Below are positions 43,390 to 51,123 of a stretch of DNA of 64,000 nt, one piece after another; position 1 is the first letter of the stretch; each line of letters starts with the position of its first letter. This DNA is from Azospirillum formosense. Lineage in GTDB: Bacteria > Pseudomonadota > Alphaproteobacteria > Azospirillales > Azospirillaceae. The stretch spans positions 1,028,501-1,092,500 of the forward strand of contig NZ_CP159403.1 of the NCBI RefSeq assembly GCF_040500525.1. Reading direction: 5' to 3'. A program made the translations under genes and the position numbers. A model generated the notes under the pieces. That model was not told the origin of the DNA and did no database searches. It saw nothing but the letters and a program-made list of their open reading frames with translations.

Positions 43390-44103
43390 ATGGGGGATCG
43401 CACCATCGTCGACGGCGGCAGGTCCACGGACGCCGCCCCCACTCCGGCCATCCCCACCCAGGAAGGCCCCGCCCTGGTCTGCATCATCGACGACGACGCC
43501 GACGTGCGCTGCGCGATGGAGAGCCTTCTGCGCTCCGCCGACTATCGGGTTCTGGCCTTCGCCGCTCCGGAGGCGTTTCTGGCCTGCGCGGAGGCGGCGG
43601 ACGCCGCCTGCCTGCTGCTGGACGTTTATCTCGACGGCGCCGACGGGTTGGAGGTGCAGCAGGCGCTGCACGACCGGTCCATCGCCGTGCCGGTGGTGCT
43701 GATGACCGGCCAGGGCGACATCCCGATGACGGTGCGCGGCATGAAGGCGGGCGCCGTCGATTTCCTGACCAAGCCCTTCGCCGAGCAGGACGTGCTGCAG
43801 GCGGTCGGCGAAGCGGTGGCGCTGGACGGCCGCCGCCGATCCGCGCGCGGCGAGGACGACGCGGTGCGCACCCTCTACGCCACCCTGACCCCGCGGGAAC
43901 GCGACGTGATGGGGCTGGTCACCGCCGGGCTGATGAACAAGCAGGTGGCGGCCAAGCTGGCTTTGAGCGAGGTCACGGTGAAGATCCACCGCGGCAACCT
44001 GATGCGCAAGATGCACGCCCAATCGCTGGCCGACCTCGTGCGGATGGCCGAGACCCTGGGCGCCCGCGAGCGCACCGTCACCCGCTACGGCGCGACGGGC
44101 TGA
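43390..44103 (+). CDS. FixJ-family response regulator with LuxR-type DNA-binding domain
   Basis: The protein has about 237 residues. After a 35-residue variable leader comes a receiver ([24 protein letters not shown], Asp in [41 protein letters not shown]) and then a LuxR helix-turn-helix ([43 protein letters not shown]). The [26 protein letters not shown] run is the classic FixJ/NodW signature. The ATG at 43390 with a GAGGA just upstream is chosen; an ATG at 43252 that overlaps the previous stop would add 46 residues. The convergent kinase fragment downstream suggests its original sensor has been lost. Confidence 0.9.
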   Translation: MGDRTIVDGGRSTDAAPTPAIPTQEGPALVCIIDDDADVRCAMESLLRSADYRVLAFAAPEAFLACAEAADAACLLLDVYLDGADGLEVQQALHDRSIAVPVVLMTGQGDIPMTVRGMKAGAVDFLTKPFAEQDVLQAVGEAVALDGRRRSARGEDDAVRTLYATLTPRERDVMGLVTAGLMNKQVAAKLALSEVTVKIHRGNLMRKMHAQSLADLVRMAETLGARERTVTRYGATG

Positions 44104-44350
44104 GGTCCCTCGCCGCCGATGCCACCGGCGGGGAGGGCGCTGCCGCCGGCAGGGCAAAGCACGGCGTGGCGCCCGGCGCGCCGTTGGCTGCCCACAGCCG
44201 GCCGCCATGCTCCTCCACCATCGTCTGGCCGATCGACAAGCCCAGCCCCATCCCCTCCTCCTTGGTCGAGAAGAAGGGCTCGAACATCCGCGCCAGCACC
44301 GCCTCCGGAGTGCCCGGAGCGGTGTCGGAGACGCTGAAGGTCACCGCCGC
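44078..44350 (-). pseudogene. Truncated histidine kinase, ATPase-domain remnant
   Basis: On the minus strand an open frame encodes only the end of a kinase catalytic domain: VSDTAPGTPEAVLARMFEPFF, STKEEGMGLGLSIGQTMVEEHGG and a short tail. G1, F and G2 boxes are recognisable, but G1 reads DTAPGT rather than DTGPGI. Nothing upstream of about 44350 continues the protein; instead an IS5-type transposase tail begins there. The stop overlaps the end of the FixJ-like gene by 26 bases. This was probably the sensor partner of the adjacent regulators (inference). Confidence 0.8.
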
Positions 44351-44352
44351 CG

Positions 44353-44478
44353 CGCCTCATCGAGCGCATGTTCGGACGCCTCAAGGATTTCCGGCGCATC
44401 GCCACCCGTTACGACTGCTCCGCCACCAACTTCATGGCCGTCGTCCAGATCGTGGCAACCGTGGCCTACTGGCTATGA
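44353..44478 (+). mobile_element. IS5-family transposase C-terminal remnant
   Basis: The frame encodes RLIERMFGRLKDFRRIATRY, then DCSATNFMAVVQIVATVAYWL and TGA at 44476-44478. The (V/I)ERxFGRLKDFRRIATRYD and AAxVAYWL strings are the standard end of IS5/IS427-group transposases, including the catalytic Glu region. Everything upstream of this tail is missing, and the kinase fragment begins on the other strand three bases away. It is a dead remnant that marks an old insertion and deletion. Confidence 0.85.
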
Positions 44479-44581
44479 GTCCGGACCCTAGCGTCTTAAA
44501 AGTGGCGCCTGCCGACACTTTTCTGACACGGAAAAATGCCGAAACCAGCCTATAATTCAACGCATAAGCAAATTTTCCGCA

Positions 44582-44615
44582 CGCTTCTCCGGAGGGAGGG
44601 ACCCCCGGAGAAGCG
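44582..44615. terminator. Hairpin downstream of the rhodanese-like lipoprotein gene
   Basis: CGCTTCTCCGG and CCGGAGAAGCG form an 11-base-pair perfect stem with a 12-base loop, 11 bases after the stop of the minus-strand gene at 44626. No strong U-tract follows immediately. Confidence 0.6.
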
Positions 44616-44625
44616 CTCTCAAACA

Positions 44626-45210
44626 TTACCACTGATCGCGGTCTATGCGTTCCACCGGAAGCCCAGCCGCCTTCCACGAGTCTATACCGCCCCGGTACCA
44701 GCCGACGTTGGCGTAGCCGAGGCGCTGGGCACGCAGCGCAGCATTGTAGGACAGCCAGCACTCCGAACTCAGGCAATAGAAAACCACCGGCTTGGTTTTG
44801 TCGCCGCCAGTCAGTTCATCCAAGCGCTTCGCCATGCGCGCTTGGGTCGCGTCGTCGAAGCCGGCGCCCTGTCCTGCGCCGCTCAGCCACACGGAGCCGG
44901 GCAGCGCGTTAACCCAGGCGCCGGTCAGCACATTGATCAAGATCGGCTTGCTATTGCCCTGGAGCGATTGGGCAAGGGCATGGGTAGCGACCACCTTGGC
45001 ACCGGGCAAGATGACCGGAGTCGGCGCATGATAACTGCCCTTGCGAATGACATCCTGAGGTGCAACCCCCCAGTCCTTATCCTCGGCGCTGAAAGGACGC
45101 GCTTCAGGCTGCGACGACAGCTGGGGCACTGGTTGATTAGAGGTGCTCGAAGCTTGGCAAGCAGCAAGAAAAAGTGACGATGCAGCGATAACAAATGCAA
45201 GCCTTCGCAT
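44626..45210 (-). CDS. Rhodanese-like lipoprotein with Cys-rich active loop
   Basis: This 194-residue protein begins MRRLAFVIAASSLFLAAC, a lipoprotein signal with a lipobox ending in Cys. The C-terminal half is a rhodanese-like domain: PILINVLTGAWVNALPGSVWL, then the active loop FYCLSSECWLSYNAALRAQRLGY and YRGGIDSWKAAGLPV. It resembles the rhodanese-fold CxxCW proteins associated with PQQ-dependent oxidation, though spacing here is C-x4-C-W. It is probably membrane-anchored in the periplasm. The ATG at 45210 is chosen for the signal peptide; the longer frame begins with a non-signal sequence. It is followed upstream by two other lipoprotein genes. Confidence 0.8.
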   Translation of the reverse strand: MRRLAFVIAASSLFLAACQASSTSNQPVPQLSSQPEARPFSAEDKDWGVAPQDVIRKGSYHAPTPVILPGAKVVATHALAQSLQGNSKPILINVLTGAWVNALPGSVWLSGAGQGAGFDDATQARMAKRLDELTGGDKTKPVVFYCLSSECWLSYNAALRAQRLGYANVGWYRGGIDSWKAAGLPVERIDRDQW

Positions 45211-45269
45211 AATCACAGAGGCTCCTCTTCCTGAGAACCAGCAAAACATCATTGTTTTGAGTTGCACTC

Positions 45270-45779
45270 TTAGCTTGACGCCTTGGTCAGCGCGAGATCG
45301 GCACGGCCACGGCCGGTGATGACCTGCCCCTCCATCGCACCCGGCTTCGACATCGAGTGCGCCTCAACTCGACCGGACGCTGCATCGAAGAGGATGCTGT
45401 AGCCGCTATTCGTGACTTCAATGTCGATGTCGGTCGGACGCCCGCGCCCGTTTGAACGCTCGCTGGCGGTGTAGCCCTTCGCCTTGAGGGTGCTGTTACT
45501 CGATCCCTTGGTCACGCTCTCGATGGCAAGAGTGATCTTCACGCCACCAGTGCCAGCCCCGCTTGCGCTGCCGTTCCAGATACCGGCGAGTTCTTTGGCG
45601 ACGTTGGCCAAGCGCGGATCACCGGAGGCAACCGATGGATCGATGGTCGTACGGAAGTCAGAGCCGATGATTTTCGTCTCACCGTCCGCCCCGGACGTGG
45701 TCTGGCAGGCCGACAGCGCGGCAGCGGCGAGCAACAGGCCGATGGCGCTGAAACGACCCAAACCGTTCAAGGTACGCAT
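45270..45779 (-). CDS. Hypothetical lipoprotein
   Basis: I do not recognise this 169-residue protein. It starts MRTLNGLGRFSAIGLLLAAAALSACQTT, a clear lipoprotein signal with lipobox LSAC. The mature part is Ser/Gly/Thr-rich and predicted to be mainly beta (AGIWNGSASGAGTGGVKITLAIE, DIDIEVTNSGYSILFD). The pattern could fit a small beta-sandwich or lipocalin-like fold, but no motif allows assignment. It sits 59 bases upstream of the rhodanese-like gene and shares the opening MR-L-N and ACQ with the next lipoprotein. Confidence 0.75.
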   Translation of the reverse strand: MRTLNGLGRFSAIGLLLAAAALSACQTTSGADGETKIIGSDFRTTIDPSVASGDPRLANVAKELAGIWNGSASGAGTGGVKITLAIESVTKGSSNSTLKAKGYTASERSNGRGRPTDIDIEVTNSGYSILFDAASGRVEAHSMSKPGAMEGQVITGRGRADLALTKASS

Positions 45780-45889
45780 TTATGTAAAATCCTGTTCTTC
45801 TAACCGACATTATCACTCGGAAAGCGGAATCTGCAATTTGGAGGCGCGACAGTCAAGCCAAATACATTATTGAATAGTTCTTGATCTTA

Positions 45890-46537
45890 TTACTCAGCCT
45901 TGGATATTTCCGAGGTTCCGATATGCGCCACAACAAAATCTGGAGTCCGCGGGCGAACACCAACTGCGTGTTCCAGAACGCCTTTGAGAACGATACCAGT
46001 ATTCGGATCATACCAAAGCAGATAGCGGCCGTGGGTGCGCCGAAGCAGCATTTTGTAAGCACGCTCGATAACATAGGTATCGAACGTACCCGCTGGTGTT
46101 GTCAGGCGTTCAGAGCGCAGAACTGTAATCGTCTCCTCGATTTCCGTTGAAAACTTTTTATCGATGTCGTCATCCCCGGTGAGGATCAGATCATGATCCG
46201 CTACGGCTTGCTTGTTAACTTCCAGGGGCCATAGCTTCGCCATGGCTTGCCGGAACCTCTCGGCGCGCGGTTGGTCCGTGCGGGACATGCTGTAGATGCG
46301 AGTTTCGGTTGTTGTGCCTACAGCGTACACGCACGTATCATCATGCCGATCCAGGGCGGTGGCGGTGCGGCCATCTTGGAATGTGATGGTCGTACCCTTG
46401 GCCGGGCAGCGAAAGGCGGCTGGCGCCAAGCTCACAGGCTCTCCGGGGGGGACCGTTGGTTTTGTGGCCGCGGTCTGGCAGGCCGACAGGGCGACAGCCA
46501 ACAGGGGGACCGCAGCAAAGCGATTCAAGCCACGCAT
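45890..46537 (-). CDS. Hypothetical lipoprotein
   Basis: This is a 215-residue protein without a recognised family. MRGLNRFAAVPLLAVALSACQTAATK is a lipoprotein signal. The mature region contains CPAKGTTITFQDGRTATALDR near residue 48, a mixed alpha/beta middle and a basic YKMLLRRTHGRYLLWYDPNTGIVLKGVLEH stretch near 175, which resembles DUF3108-like outer-layer proteins only loosely. The ATG at 46537 is chosen for the signal peptide. Codon use is less GC-biased than in neighbours, which suggests acquisition. Confidence 0.7.
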   Translation of the reverse strand: MRGLNRFAAVPLLAVALSACQTAATKPTVPPGEPVSLAPAAFRCPAKGTTITFQDGRTATALDRHDDTCVYAVGTTTETRIYSMSRTDQPRAERFRQAMAKLWPLEVNKQAVADHDLILTGDDDIDKKFSTEIEETITVLRSERLTTPAGTFDTYVIERAYKMLLRRTHGRYLLWYDPNTGIVLKGVLEHAVGVRPRTPDFVVAHIGTSEISKAE

Positions 46538-46921
46538 CGAGCACATTTCCCAAAAATCCTTTTTATATGAATTCCGCAGTTTGGCTGGCAGATTCGGCAT
46601 TAAGCGATGCCATACGCCGAACAATGAAAATGCATAAGATCACACAGATTCCTTAGCCATCTATGTTGAATACACACAAAAATATCCTTTACTGTTATTC
46701 CTATCGGGTGGATTCCCATGAACCGCAACACTCAGATTTCAACAAACCTGTCGATGCAAGGCTGCACTCAACCTCCCTCTTCCGTTGCGTCGCGCAGCCT
46801 CCCCTCAATGTACTGGACCATCACCGAAAATGCTGTATTTGGCGCAGCTTCCGTTGCCAGGTCCACGAGAAACTCGTCGTGTCGTTTTTTCCGCTTGCCC
46901 GCGTGGCGCTGATCGGGGTTC
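46538..46921. other. Low-GC region without a supported gene
   Basis: Nearly 400 bases contain AT-rich DNA (runs such as AAAAATATCC and TTTTATATGAATTCC), unlike the rest of the window. Short open frames are present but show no family motif, signal peptide or ribosome binding site. It probably contains the promoter of the lipoprotein gene at 46537 and debris of an old insertion. Confidence 0.5.
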
Positions 46922-47550
46922 CGTCGGCCATTCGATGAACGACTTCTTTATGAAGGCTTCCTCGACGAGATCGCCGACGCCGGCGGCCGGGACCCCTTTG
47001 CCCTGCGGATGGATGGCGCTTCTGAAGGACAAGCCGCGCCACCGCAATCTGCTGGAGACCGTGGGGGCGATATCCGGCGGCTGGAAGCGCGGCCCCTGCG
47101 AGGTGAATGGGAGGCGGCGGGCGCGCGGCGTCTCCATGGCCTCGCCCTTCGGGTCGGAGACCGCGGCCATTGCCGAGGTGTCGGTCCGGGACGGCGAGAC
47201 CCAGGTCCACAATGTCTGGGTGGCCCTCGACCCCGGCAGCATCGTCAACCCGGCCATCGTGACATCACAGGTGGAGTCCGCCGTGGCGCTGGGCCTGTCG
47301 GCCACCCTGTTCGAGGGATGGTCTACAAGGACGGGGGCCGCCGGTCGCACAATTTCGACGACTGTCCCATCCCGGCGCGCCGCTCGATGCCCGCGTGCGT
47401 GTCCAGATCGTGGAGAGCGGCACCCCGATGGGCGGTGTCGGCGAACGCAGCCTGCCCGGCGTGCCGCCGGCGGTGGTGAACGCGGTGGCGGCTCCGACCA
47501 GCCAACGCATCCGCAGCCTTCCGCTGGCGAAAAACCGGATCGGGGTCTGA
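46922..47550 (+). pseudogene. Remnant of a molybdopterin-dependent aldehyde/isoquinoline oxidoreductase large subunit
   Basis: The C-terminal third of an IorB-type protein is spread over three reading frames. FDERLLYEGFLDEIADAGGRDPFALRM is in one, LLKDKPRHRNLLETVGAISGGW and VHNVWVALDPGSIVNPAIV in a second, VYKDGGRRSHNFDDCPIP back in the first, and VQIVESGTPMGGVGERSLPGVPP with IRSLPLAKNRIGV in the third, ending in TGA at 47548-47550. At least three frameshifts separate them. Intact relatives bind the molybdenum cytosine dinucleotide cofactor and hydroxylate aldehydes or N-heterocycles. No start or N-terminal domain remains. Confidence 0.85.
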
Positions 47551-47614
47551 GGCTGGTCCGTCGGCGTGAGTGTTTGGAAACGTGGTTTTCATGACATTCA
47601 CGCCGCCTCCTGCT

Positions 47615-47632
47615 TGTCCGAGACTTCGGACA
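47615..47632. promoter_or_regulatory. Palindrome TGTCCGA-N4-TCGGACA upstream of the MFS remnant
   Basis: This is a perfect 7-base inverted repeat, 114 bases upstream of the start of a truncated MFS gene. It looks like the preserved operator of the lost exporter, or a site for a regulator elsewhere. Confidence 0.4.
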
Positions 47633-47745
47633 TTCGCCGATCCCCGCCGCCTGTCGATCGGCCGGGCGCCAGCGCTCCCATCGTCGGGGGCGCTCACCCC
47701 CGATGGTCCGCGCCGTCCGGGATGGACCTGCAACGGGACTCCTCC

Positions 47746-47890
47746 ATGGCCTTCCTCAACGTTCCATCTAGGGCGCCCCTCTATCGGCTGGCCCTCGGGT
47801 CCTTCGCCGTCGGGACCGAGAGCGTCATGATCGCGGCGATCCTGCCGGACATCGCCGCCGACCTGTCGGTCAGCGAGTGGGGGGCTGCCT
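47746..47890 (+). pseudogene. MFS transporter, N-terminal remnant
   Basis: An ATG at 47746 begins MAFLNVPSRAPLYRLALGSF, then AVGTESVMIAAILPDIAADLSVSEW, the first helix and loop of a DHA1-type MFS exporter. Homology stops near 47890; the frame then runs into LLEFAPAE-like sequence (in another frame) and a stop. Nearly 350 residues of a normal MFS protein are missing, so the gene was cut by a deletion. Confidence 0.7.
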
Positions 47891-47930
47891 GCTGGAGTTC
47901 GCCCCGGCGGAGTGACGCCGCGCGCACGGA

Positions 47931-47964
47931 AAAGGGCCGCCCGGCGACACCCCGGCGGCCCTTT
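47931..47964 (-). terminator. Terminator of the SDR oxidoreductase gene
   Basis: AAAGGGCCGCC and GGCGGCCCTTT form a perfect 11-base-pair stem. On the minus strand the stem ends in CCCTTTTCC. It begins 16 bases after the stop of the SDR gene. Confidence 0.8.
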
Positions 47965-47979
47965 CCGCGTCCGCTCCGG

Positions 47980-48738
47980 TCAGACCGGGATCGGATTCTC
48001 GGCGATGTAGCTGTTGAATCCCATCACCAGAGCGTGCTCGTTCGGGCCGGCGTTGTCGCGCATGGGACGGGCGCTTTCGACGATGGCCTCCTCCGCGTCG
48101 GTGGCCAGCGCGGCCATCGTCTGTTCGATGAAGGCGTCCAGCGGCATGGCGCGGGGGTCGTCGCCTTTCCTGATCAGGTCGGTGTTGACCCAGGGCGGCG
48201 CGATTTCCTGCACGGTGACGCTGGTGTCGCGCAGCATGAAGCGCTGGGACAGCGTGTAGCTGTGCAGCGCGGCCTTGCTGGCCGAATAGACCGCCGTGCT
48301 GGCCAGCGGCGTGAAGGCGAGCACCGAGGTGTTGTTGACGATCACCGCCCGCGGCTGCGCCTTCAGATGCTCGATCAGCGCCGAGGTCATGCGGATCGGG
48401 CCGAGGAGGTTGGTGGCGAGGATCGCCTGCGCCTGTGCGTCGTCCATGGGGCCGGAGGCGTCGTCGAACGGCATGATGCCGGCGTTGTTGATCAGCACGT
48501 TCAACGTCGGGTTCTCGGCGATCAGCCGCTCGGCCGCGGCCTTGATGCTGGCTGGGTCGGCGATGTCCAGCTCGACGGCCGTCATGCCGGGGTTGGCGGC
48601 GGTCACCTCATCGAGAAGGCCTTTGCGCCGGCCAGCGATGATGACCTGATTGCCCAACTTGTGGAAGGCCTCGGCCAGCCCGCGGCCGATGCCGGAGGTT
48701 GCGCCGGTGATGACGATGGTGTTGCCGGTGAGTTGCAT
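47980..48738 (-). CDS. Short-chain dehydrogenase/reductase (DltE-like)
   Basis: This 252-residue Rossmann enzyme has the NAD(P)-binding TGATSGIGRGLAEAFHKLG, the NNAG motif (VLINNAGIMPFD), the catalytic Ser in IVNNTSVLAF and YSASK with the Tyr/Lys pair. GRRKGLL after beta-2 suggests NADP preference. It groups with DltE/YciK-like classical SDRs; the substrate is unknown. It is followed by a strong terminator. The AraC-type regulator upstream is on the same strand 165 bases away and could control it. Confidence 0.9.
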   Translation of the reverse strand: MQLTGNTIVITGATSGIGRGLAEAFHKLGNQVIIAGRRKGLLDEVTAANPGMTAVELDIADPASIKAAAERLIAENPTLNVLINNAGIMPFDDASGPMDDAQAQAILATNLLGPIRMTSALIEHLKAQPRAVIVNNTSVLAFTPLASTAVYSASKAALHSYTLSQRFMLRDTSVTVQEIAPPWVNTDLIRKGDDPRAMPLDAFIEQTMAALATDAEEAIVESARPMRDNAGPNEHALVMGFNSYIAENPIPV

Positions 48739-48903
48739 GGTTCCGTGTCCGTCCGCTTGGAAAATGGGCGAGCGGGCGCGTTTAGGGAAGGCGAAGCATT
48801 CCCAGGAAAAACGCCGTCTCTGTTGATGGAAAGGGCTACCGCAGCCGAATCTTCGCGGGAGCCATATCCAGGTGTTAGGAAAGGAGCGACGCCTGTCGGG
48901 CGT

Positions 48904-49857
48904 TCACTCCAGCGCCGACAGGCGGCCGCTCTCCACCGCGCGGCGGACCACCTGGGGCGGCTGGCCGTAGGCGCGCAGGAAGGCGCGGCGCATGCGCTCG
49001 CGGTCGGCGAAGCCGGTCTCGCGGGCGATGATGTCCATGGAGTGGCGCCCTTCCTCCATCATGACGCGCGCCGCCTCCAGCCGCAGATGCTCGACGGCCT
49101 TGGCCGGGGTCTGGCCGGTCTCCTGGCGGAACAGGCGGCTGAACTGGCGCGGGCTGAGAGTCGCCGCCTCCGCCAGTTCCTCGACAGACAACTCGTTCTT
49201 AAGGTTCTCTTTGGCGTAGACCAGCACCCGCCGGACCCGGTCGGAGCGCGGCTCCAGATCCAGCAGGGCGAAGAATTGCGACTGCCCGCCGGGACGGCGC
49301 AGGTAGACCACCAGCTTGCGCGCCACCTGCTTGGCGACCTCGGCTCCGAAATCGTCCTCGACCAGCGCCATGGCGAGATCGATGCCGGCGGTCATCCCGG
49401 CGGAGGTCCAGACGGAGCCGTCAACGCTGAAGATCCGGTCCTCCTCCACCTTCACCTTGGGATAGAGGCGCTGGAGCTTGCGGGCGTGGTTCCAATGGGT
49501 GGTGGCGCGGCGCCCGTCGAGCAGGCCGGCCTCGGCCAGCACATAGGCGCCGGTGCAGATGCCGGCGATCCGCCGCGAGGTGGCGGCGGCGTCGCGCAGA
49601 TAGCTGAGCAGGCCGGGTGTGGAGGGTTTGACCCGCAGCGACCCGATGGTGATGGTCGTGTCGTGGAAGCCGTCACCGAACGGGTCGGTGTCGATGGCGA
49701 AGCCCAGCGAGTTGCGCACCGGCCCTCCCCGCTCCGACAGCACATGGACCCGGTAGGCCGGGCGGTCGAGCACGAGATTGGCCATCTCGAAGGCCGACAG
49801 CGCGGCCATGCCCATCACCTGGAAATCGTCGAACACCACGAATCCGATGGTGAGCAT
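48904..49857 (-). CDS. GlxA-family AraC-type regulator with DJ-1/PfpI domain
   Basis: This 317-residue regulator has an N-terminal class I glutamine-amidotransferase-like domain (residues about 1-180): IGFVVFDDFQVMGMAALSAFEMAN, the elbow IAGICTGAYVLAEAGLLDGRRATTHW with the Cys. A C-terminal AraC helix-turn-helix pair follows (about 220-310: LSVEELAEAATLSPRQFSRLFRQETGQTPAKAVEHLRLEAARVMM, ETGFADRERMRRAFLRAYGQPP). Such regulators respond to small metabolites, for example quaternary amines or amino acids. It is probably autoregulated through the 35-base inverted repeat upstream, and its target may be the adjacent SDR gene. Confidence 0.92.
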   Translation of the reverse strand: MLTIGFVVFDDFQVMGMAALSAFEMANLVLDRPAYRVHVLSERGGPVRNSLGFAIDTDPFGDGFHDTTITIGSLRVKPSTPGLLSYLRDAAATSRRIAGICTGAYVLAEAGLLDGRRATTHWNHARKLQRLYPKVKVEEDRIFSVDGSVWTSAGMTAGIDLAMALVEDDFGAEVAKQVARKLVVYLRRPGGQSQFFALLDLEPRSDRVRRVLVYAKENLKNELSVEELAEAATLSPRQFSRLFRQETGQTPAKAVEHLRLEAARVMMEEGRHSMDIIARETGFADRERMRRAFLRAYGQPPQVVRRAVESGRLSALE

Positions 49858-49960
49858 GTCCCTCTCCGCCTCGCCGCCCTGTCCCGTTCCGACGCCGCAG
49901 GCCCTGACCTTTAACCGCCGGGTGCTTGCGCGCCGGGCACAGAGTATGCGGTGGCGCGAT

Positions 49961-49995
49961 TGGCTGGAATGTCAAAGACACCACGATTCCAGCCA
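49961..49995. promoter_or_regulatory. Inverted repeat TGGCTGGAAT-N15-ATTCCAGCCA
   Basis: Perfect 10-base arms stand 104-138 bases upstream of the GlxA-type regulator. The two-turn spacing suits a dimeric AraC-type protein, and the gap between the regulator and the opp operon has no other gene. Confidence 0.55.
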
Positions 49996-50054
49996 TGCCC
50001 GTGGAACGGGCCGTCTGGTTTTGCCTGGATCGGTGGCCGGAATCGCGCCGCTCC

Positions 50055-50072
50055 CCCGGCCGGACGGCCGGG
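50055..50072. terminator. Hairpin downstream of the Opp-type operon
   Basis: CCCGGCCG and CGGCCGGG pair perfectly 14 bases after the stop of the last transporter gene. There is no U-tract, so termination is only suggested. Confidence 0.35.
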
Positions 50073-50085
50073 TGGGACCCCATAC

Positions 50086-51123
50086 TCAGCCGTTGATCGC
50101 TGGTTGCGGAATGGCTGCCTCAGACCCACCCTCCGCGAAATGGCAGGCGACGTGATGGCCCGGCGACAACGCCCGCATGGCCGGTGACTCGCGCCGGCAG
50201 ACGTCGGCGGCGATCGGGCAGCGGGTGTGGAAACGACAGCCCGGCGGCAGATCGTAGGGGCTGGGCGTGTCGCCGGTCAAACCCGGCCCGGCGGGAGCGG
50301 ACGGACCGTCGATGCGCGGGGCGGCGTCGAGCAGGGCACGGGTGTAGGGATGGGCGGGCCGGCGCCACAGGCTGTCGCGGCCGCCCAGTTCGACGATCCG
50401 GCCGAGATACATCACCGCCACGCGATCGGAGACATACTCCACCACCGACAGGTCATGGCCGATGAACAGGAAGCTGACGCCCAGCGTCCGCTGGAGGTCG
50501 GTCAGCAGATTGAGGATCTGCGCCTGGACCGAAACGTCGAGCGCCGAGACGGGCTCGTCCAGAACCACGACCTTCGGCTCCAGCGCCAGCGCGCGAGCGA
50601 TGCCGATGCGCTGGCGCTGGCCGCCGGAGAACTCGTGCGGCCGACGCTGCGCCGCCCCGGGCGGCAGCCCCACCTTGCCCAGCAGGTCGGCGACGCGCGC
50701 GCGCCGCTCGGCCCGGGTGCCGATGCCGTGGATATCCAGCGGCTCGGCCAGCAGGTCGCCGACCGTCCAGCGCGGATCGAGCGAGGCCGCCGGGTCCTGC
50801 AACACCATCTGGAGGTCGCGCCGCGCCGCGCGCATCCGCCGCCGCGAGGCGTGGGTGATGTCCGTGTCCCCCAACCGGATGGCGCCGGCGCTGGGGTCGA
50901 GCAGCCGGACCACCGCCCGCGCCAGCGTCGATTTCCCGCAGCCGGATTCGCCGACGATGCCCAGCGTCTCGCCGGGCGCCAGTTCGAAGGACACGTCGTC
51001 CAGCGCGTGGACCACGCCGCGCGCCGTCCGATACTCGACGGACAGCCCGCTCACCCGCAGCACCGGGGTGGCGGCGACGGGGGCGGAAACCGCGGGCGTG
51101 GCGAGGGCGGCGTCAGGGGGCAT
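50086..51123 (-). CDS. Oligopeptide/dipeptide-type ABC transporter ATPase (OppF/DppF type)
   Basis: This 345-residue ATPase has Walker [18 protein letters not shown], signature FSGGQRQRIGIARAL, Walker B VVVLDEPVSALDVSVQAQ and the family C-terminal CRFHTRCPIAADVCRRESP Cys region that can hold an Fe-S cluster in some members. The LDEPVSALDVSVQAQILNLL string separates OppF/DppF from other ABC classes. The ATG at 51123 gives an 11-base overlap with the OppD-type gene. It is last in a five-gene importer operon. Confidence 0.92.
   Translation of the reverse strand: MPPDAALATPAVSAPVAATPVLRVSGLSVEYRTARGVVHALDDVSFELAPGETLGIVGESGCGKSTLARAVVRLLDPSAGAIRLGDTDITHASRRRMRAARRDLQMVLQDPAASLDPRWTVGDLLAEPLDIHGIGTRAERRARVADLLGKVGLPPGAAQRRPHEFSGGQRQRIGIARALALEPKVVVLDEPVSALDVSVQAQILNLLTDLQRTLGVSFLFIGHDLSVVEYVSDRVAVMYLGRIVELGGRDSLWRRPAHPYTRALLDAAPRIDGPSAPAGPGLTGDTPSPYDLPPGCRFHTRCPIAADVCRRESPAMRALSPGHHVACHFAEGGSEAAIPQPAING

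Noticed and set aside
44536..45177. A plus-strand open frame opposite the rhodanese-like lipoprotein
   Set aside because: The minus strand has a signal peptide, lipobox and rhodanese loop. The plus-strand frame is Gln/Arg/Leu-rich with no motif.
46663..46938. A 91-codon plus-strand open frame in the low-GC region
   Set aside because: It has no ribosome binding site or motif, and its composition fits non-coding AT-rich DNA running into the pseudogene.
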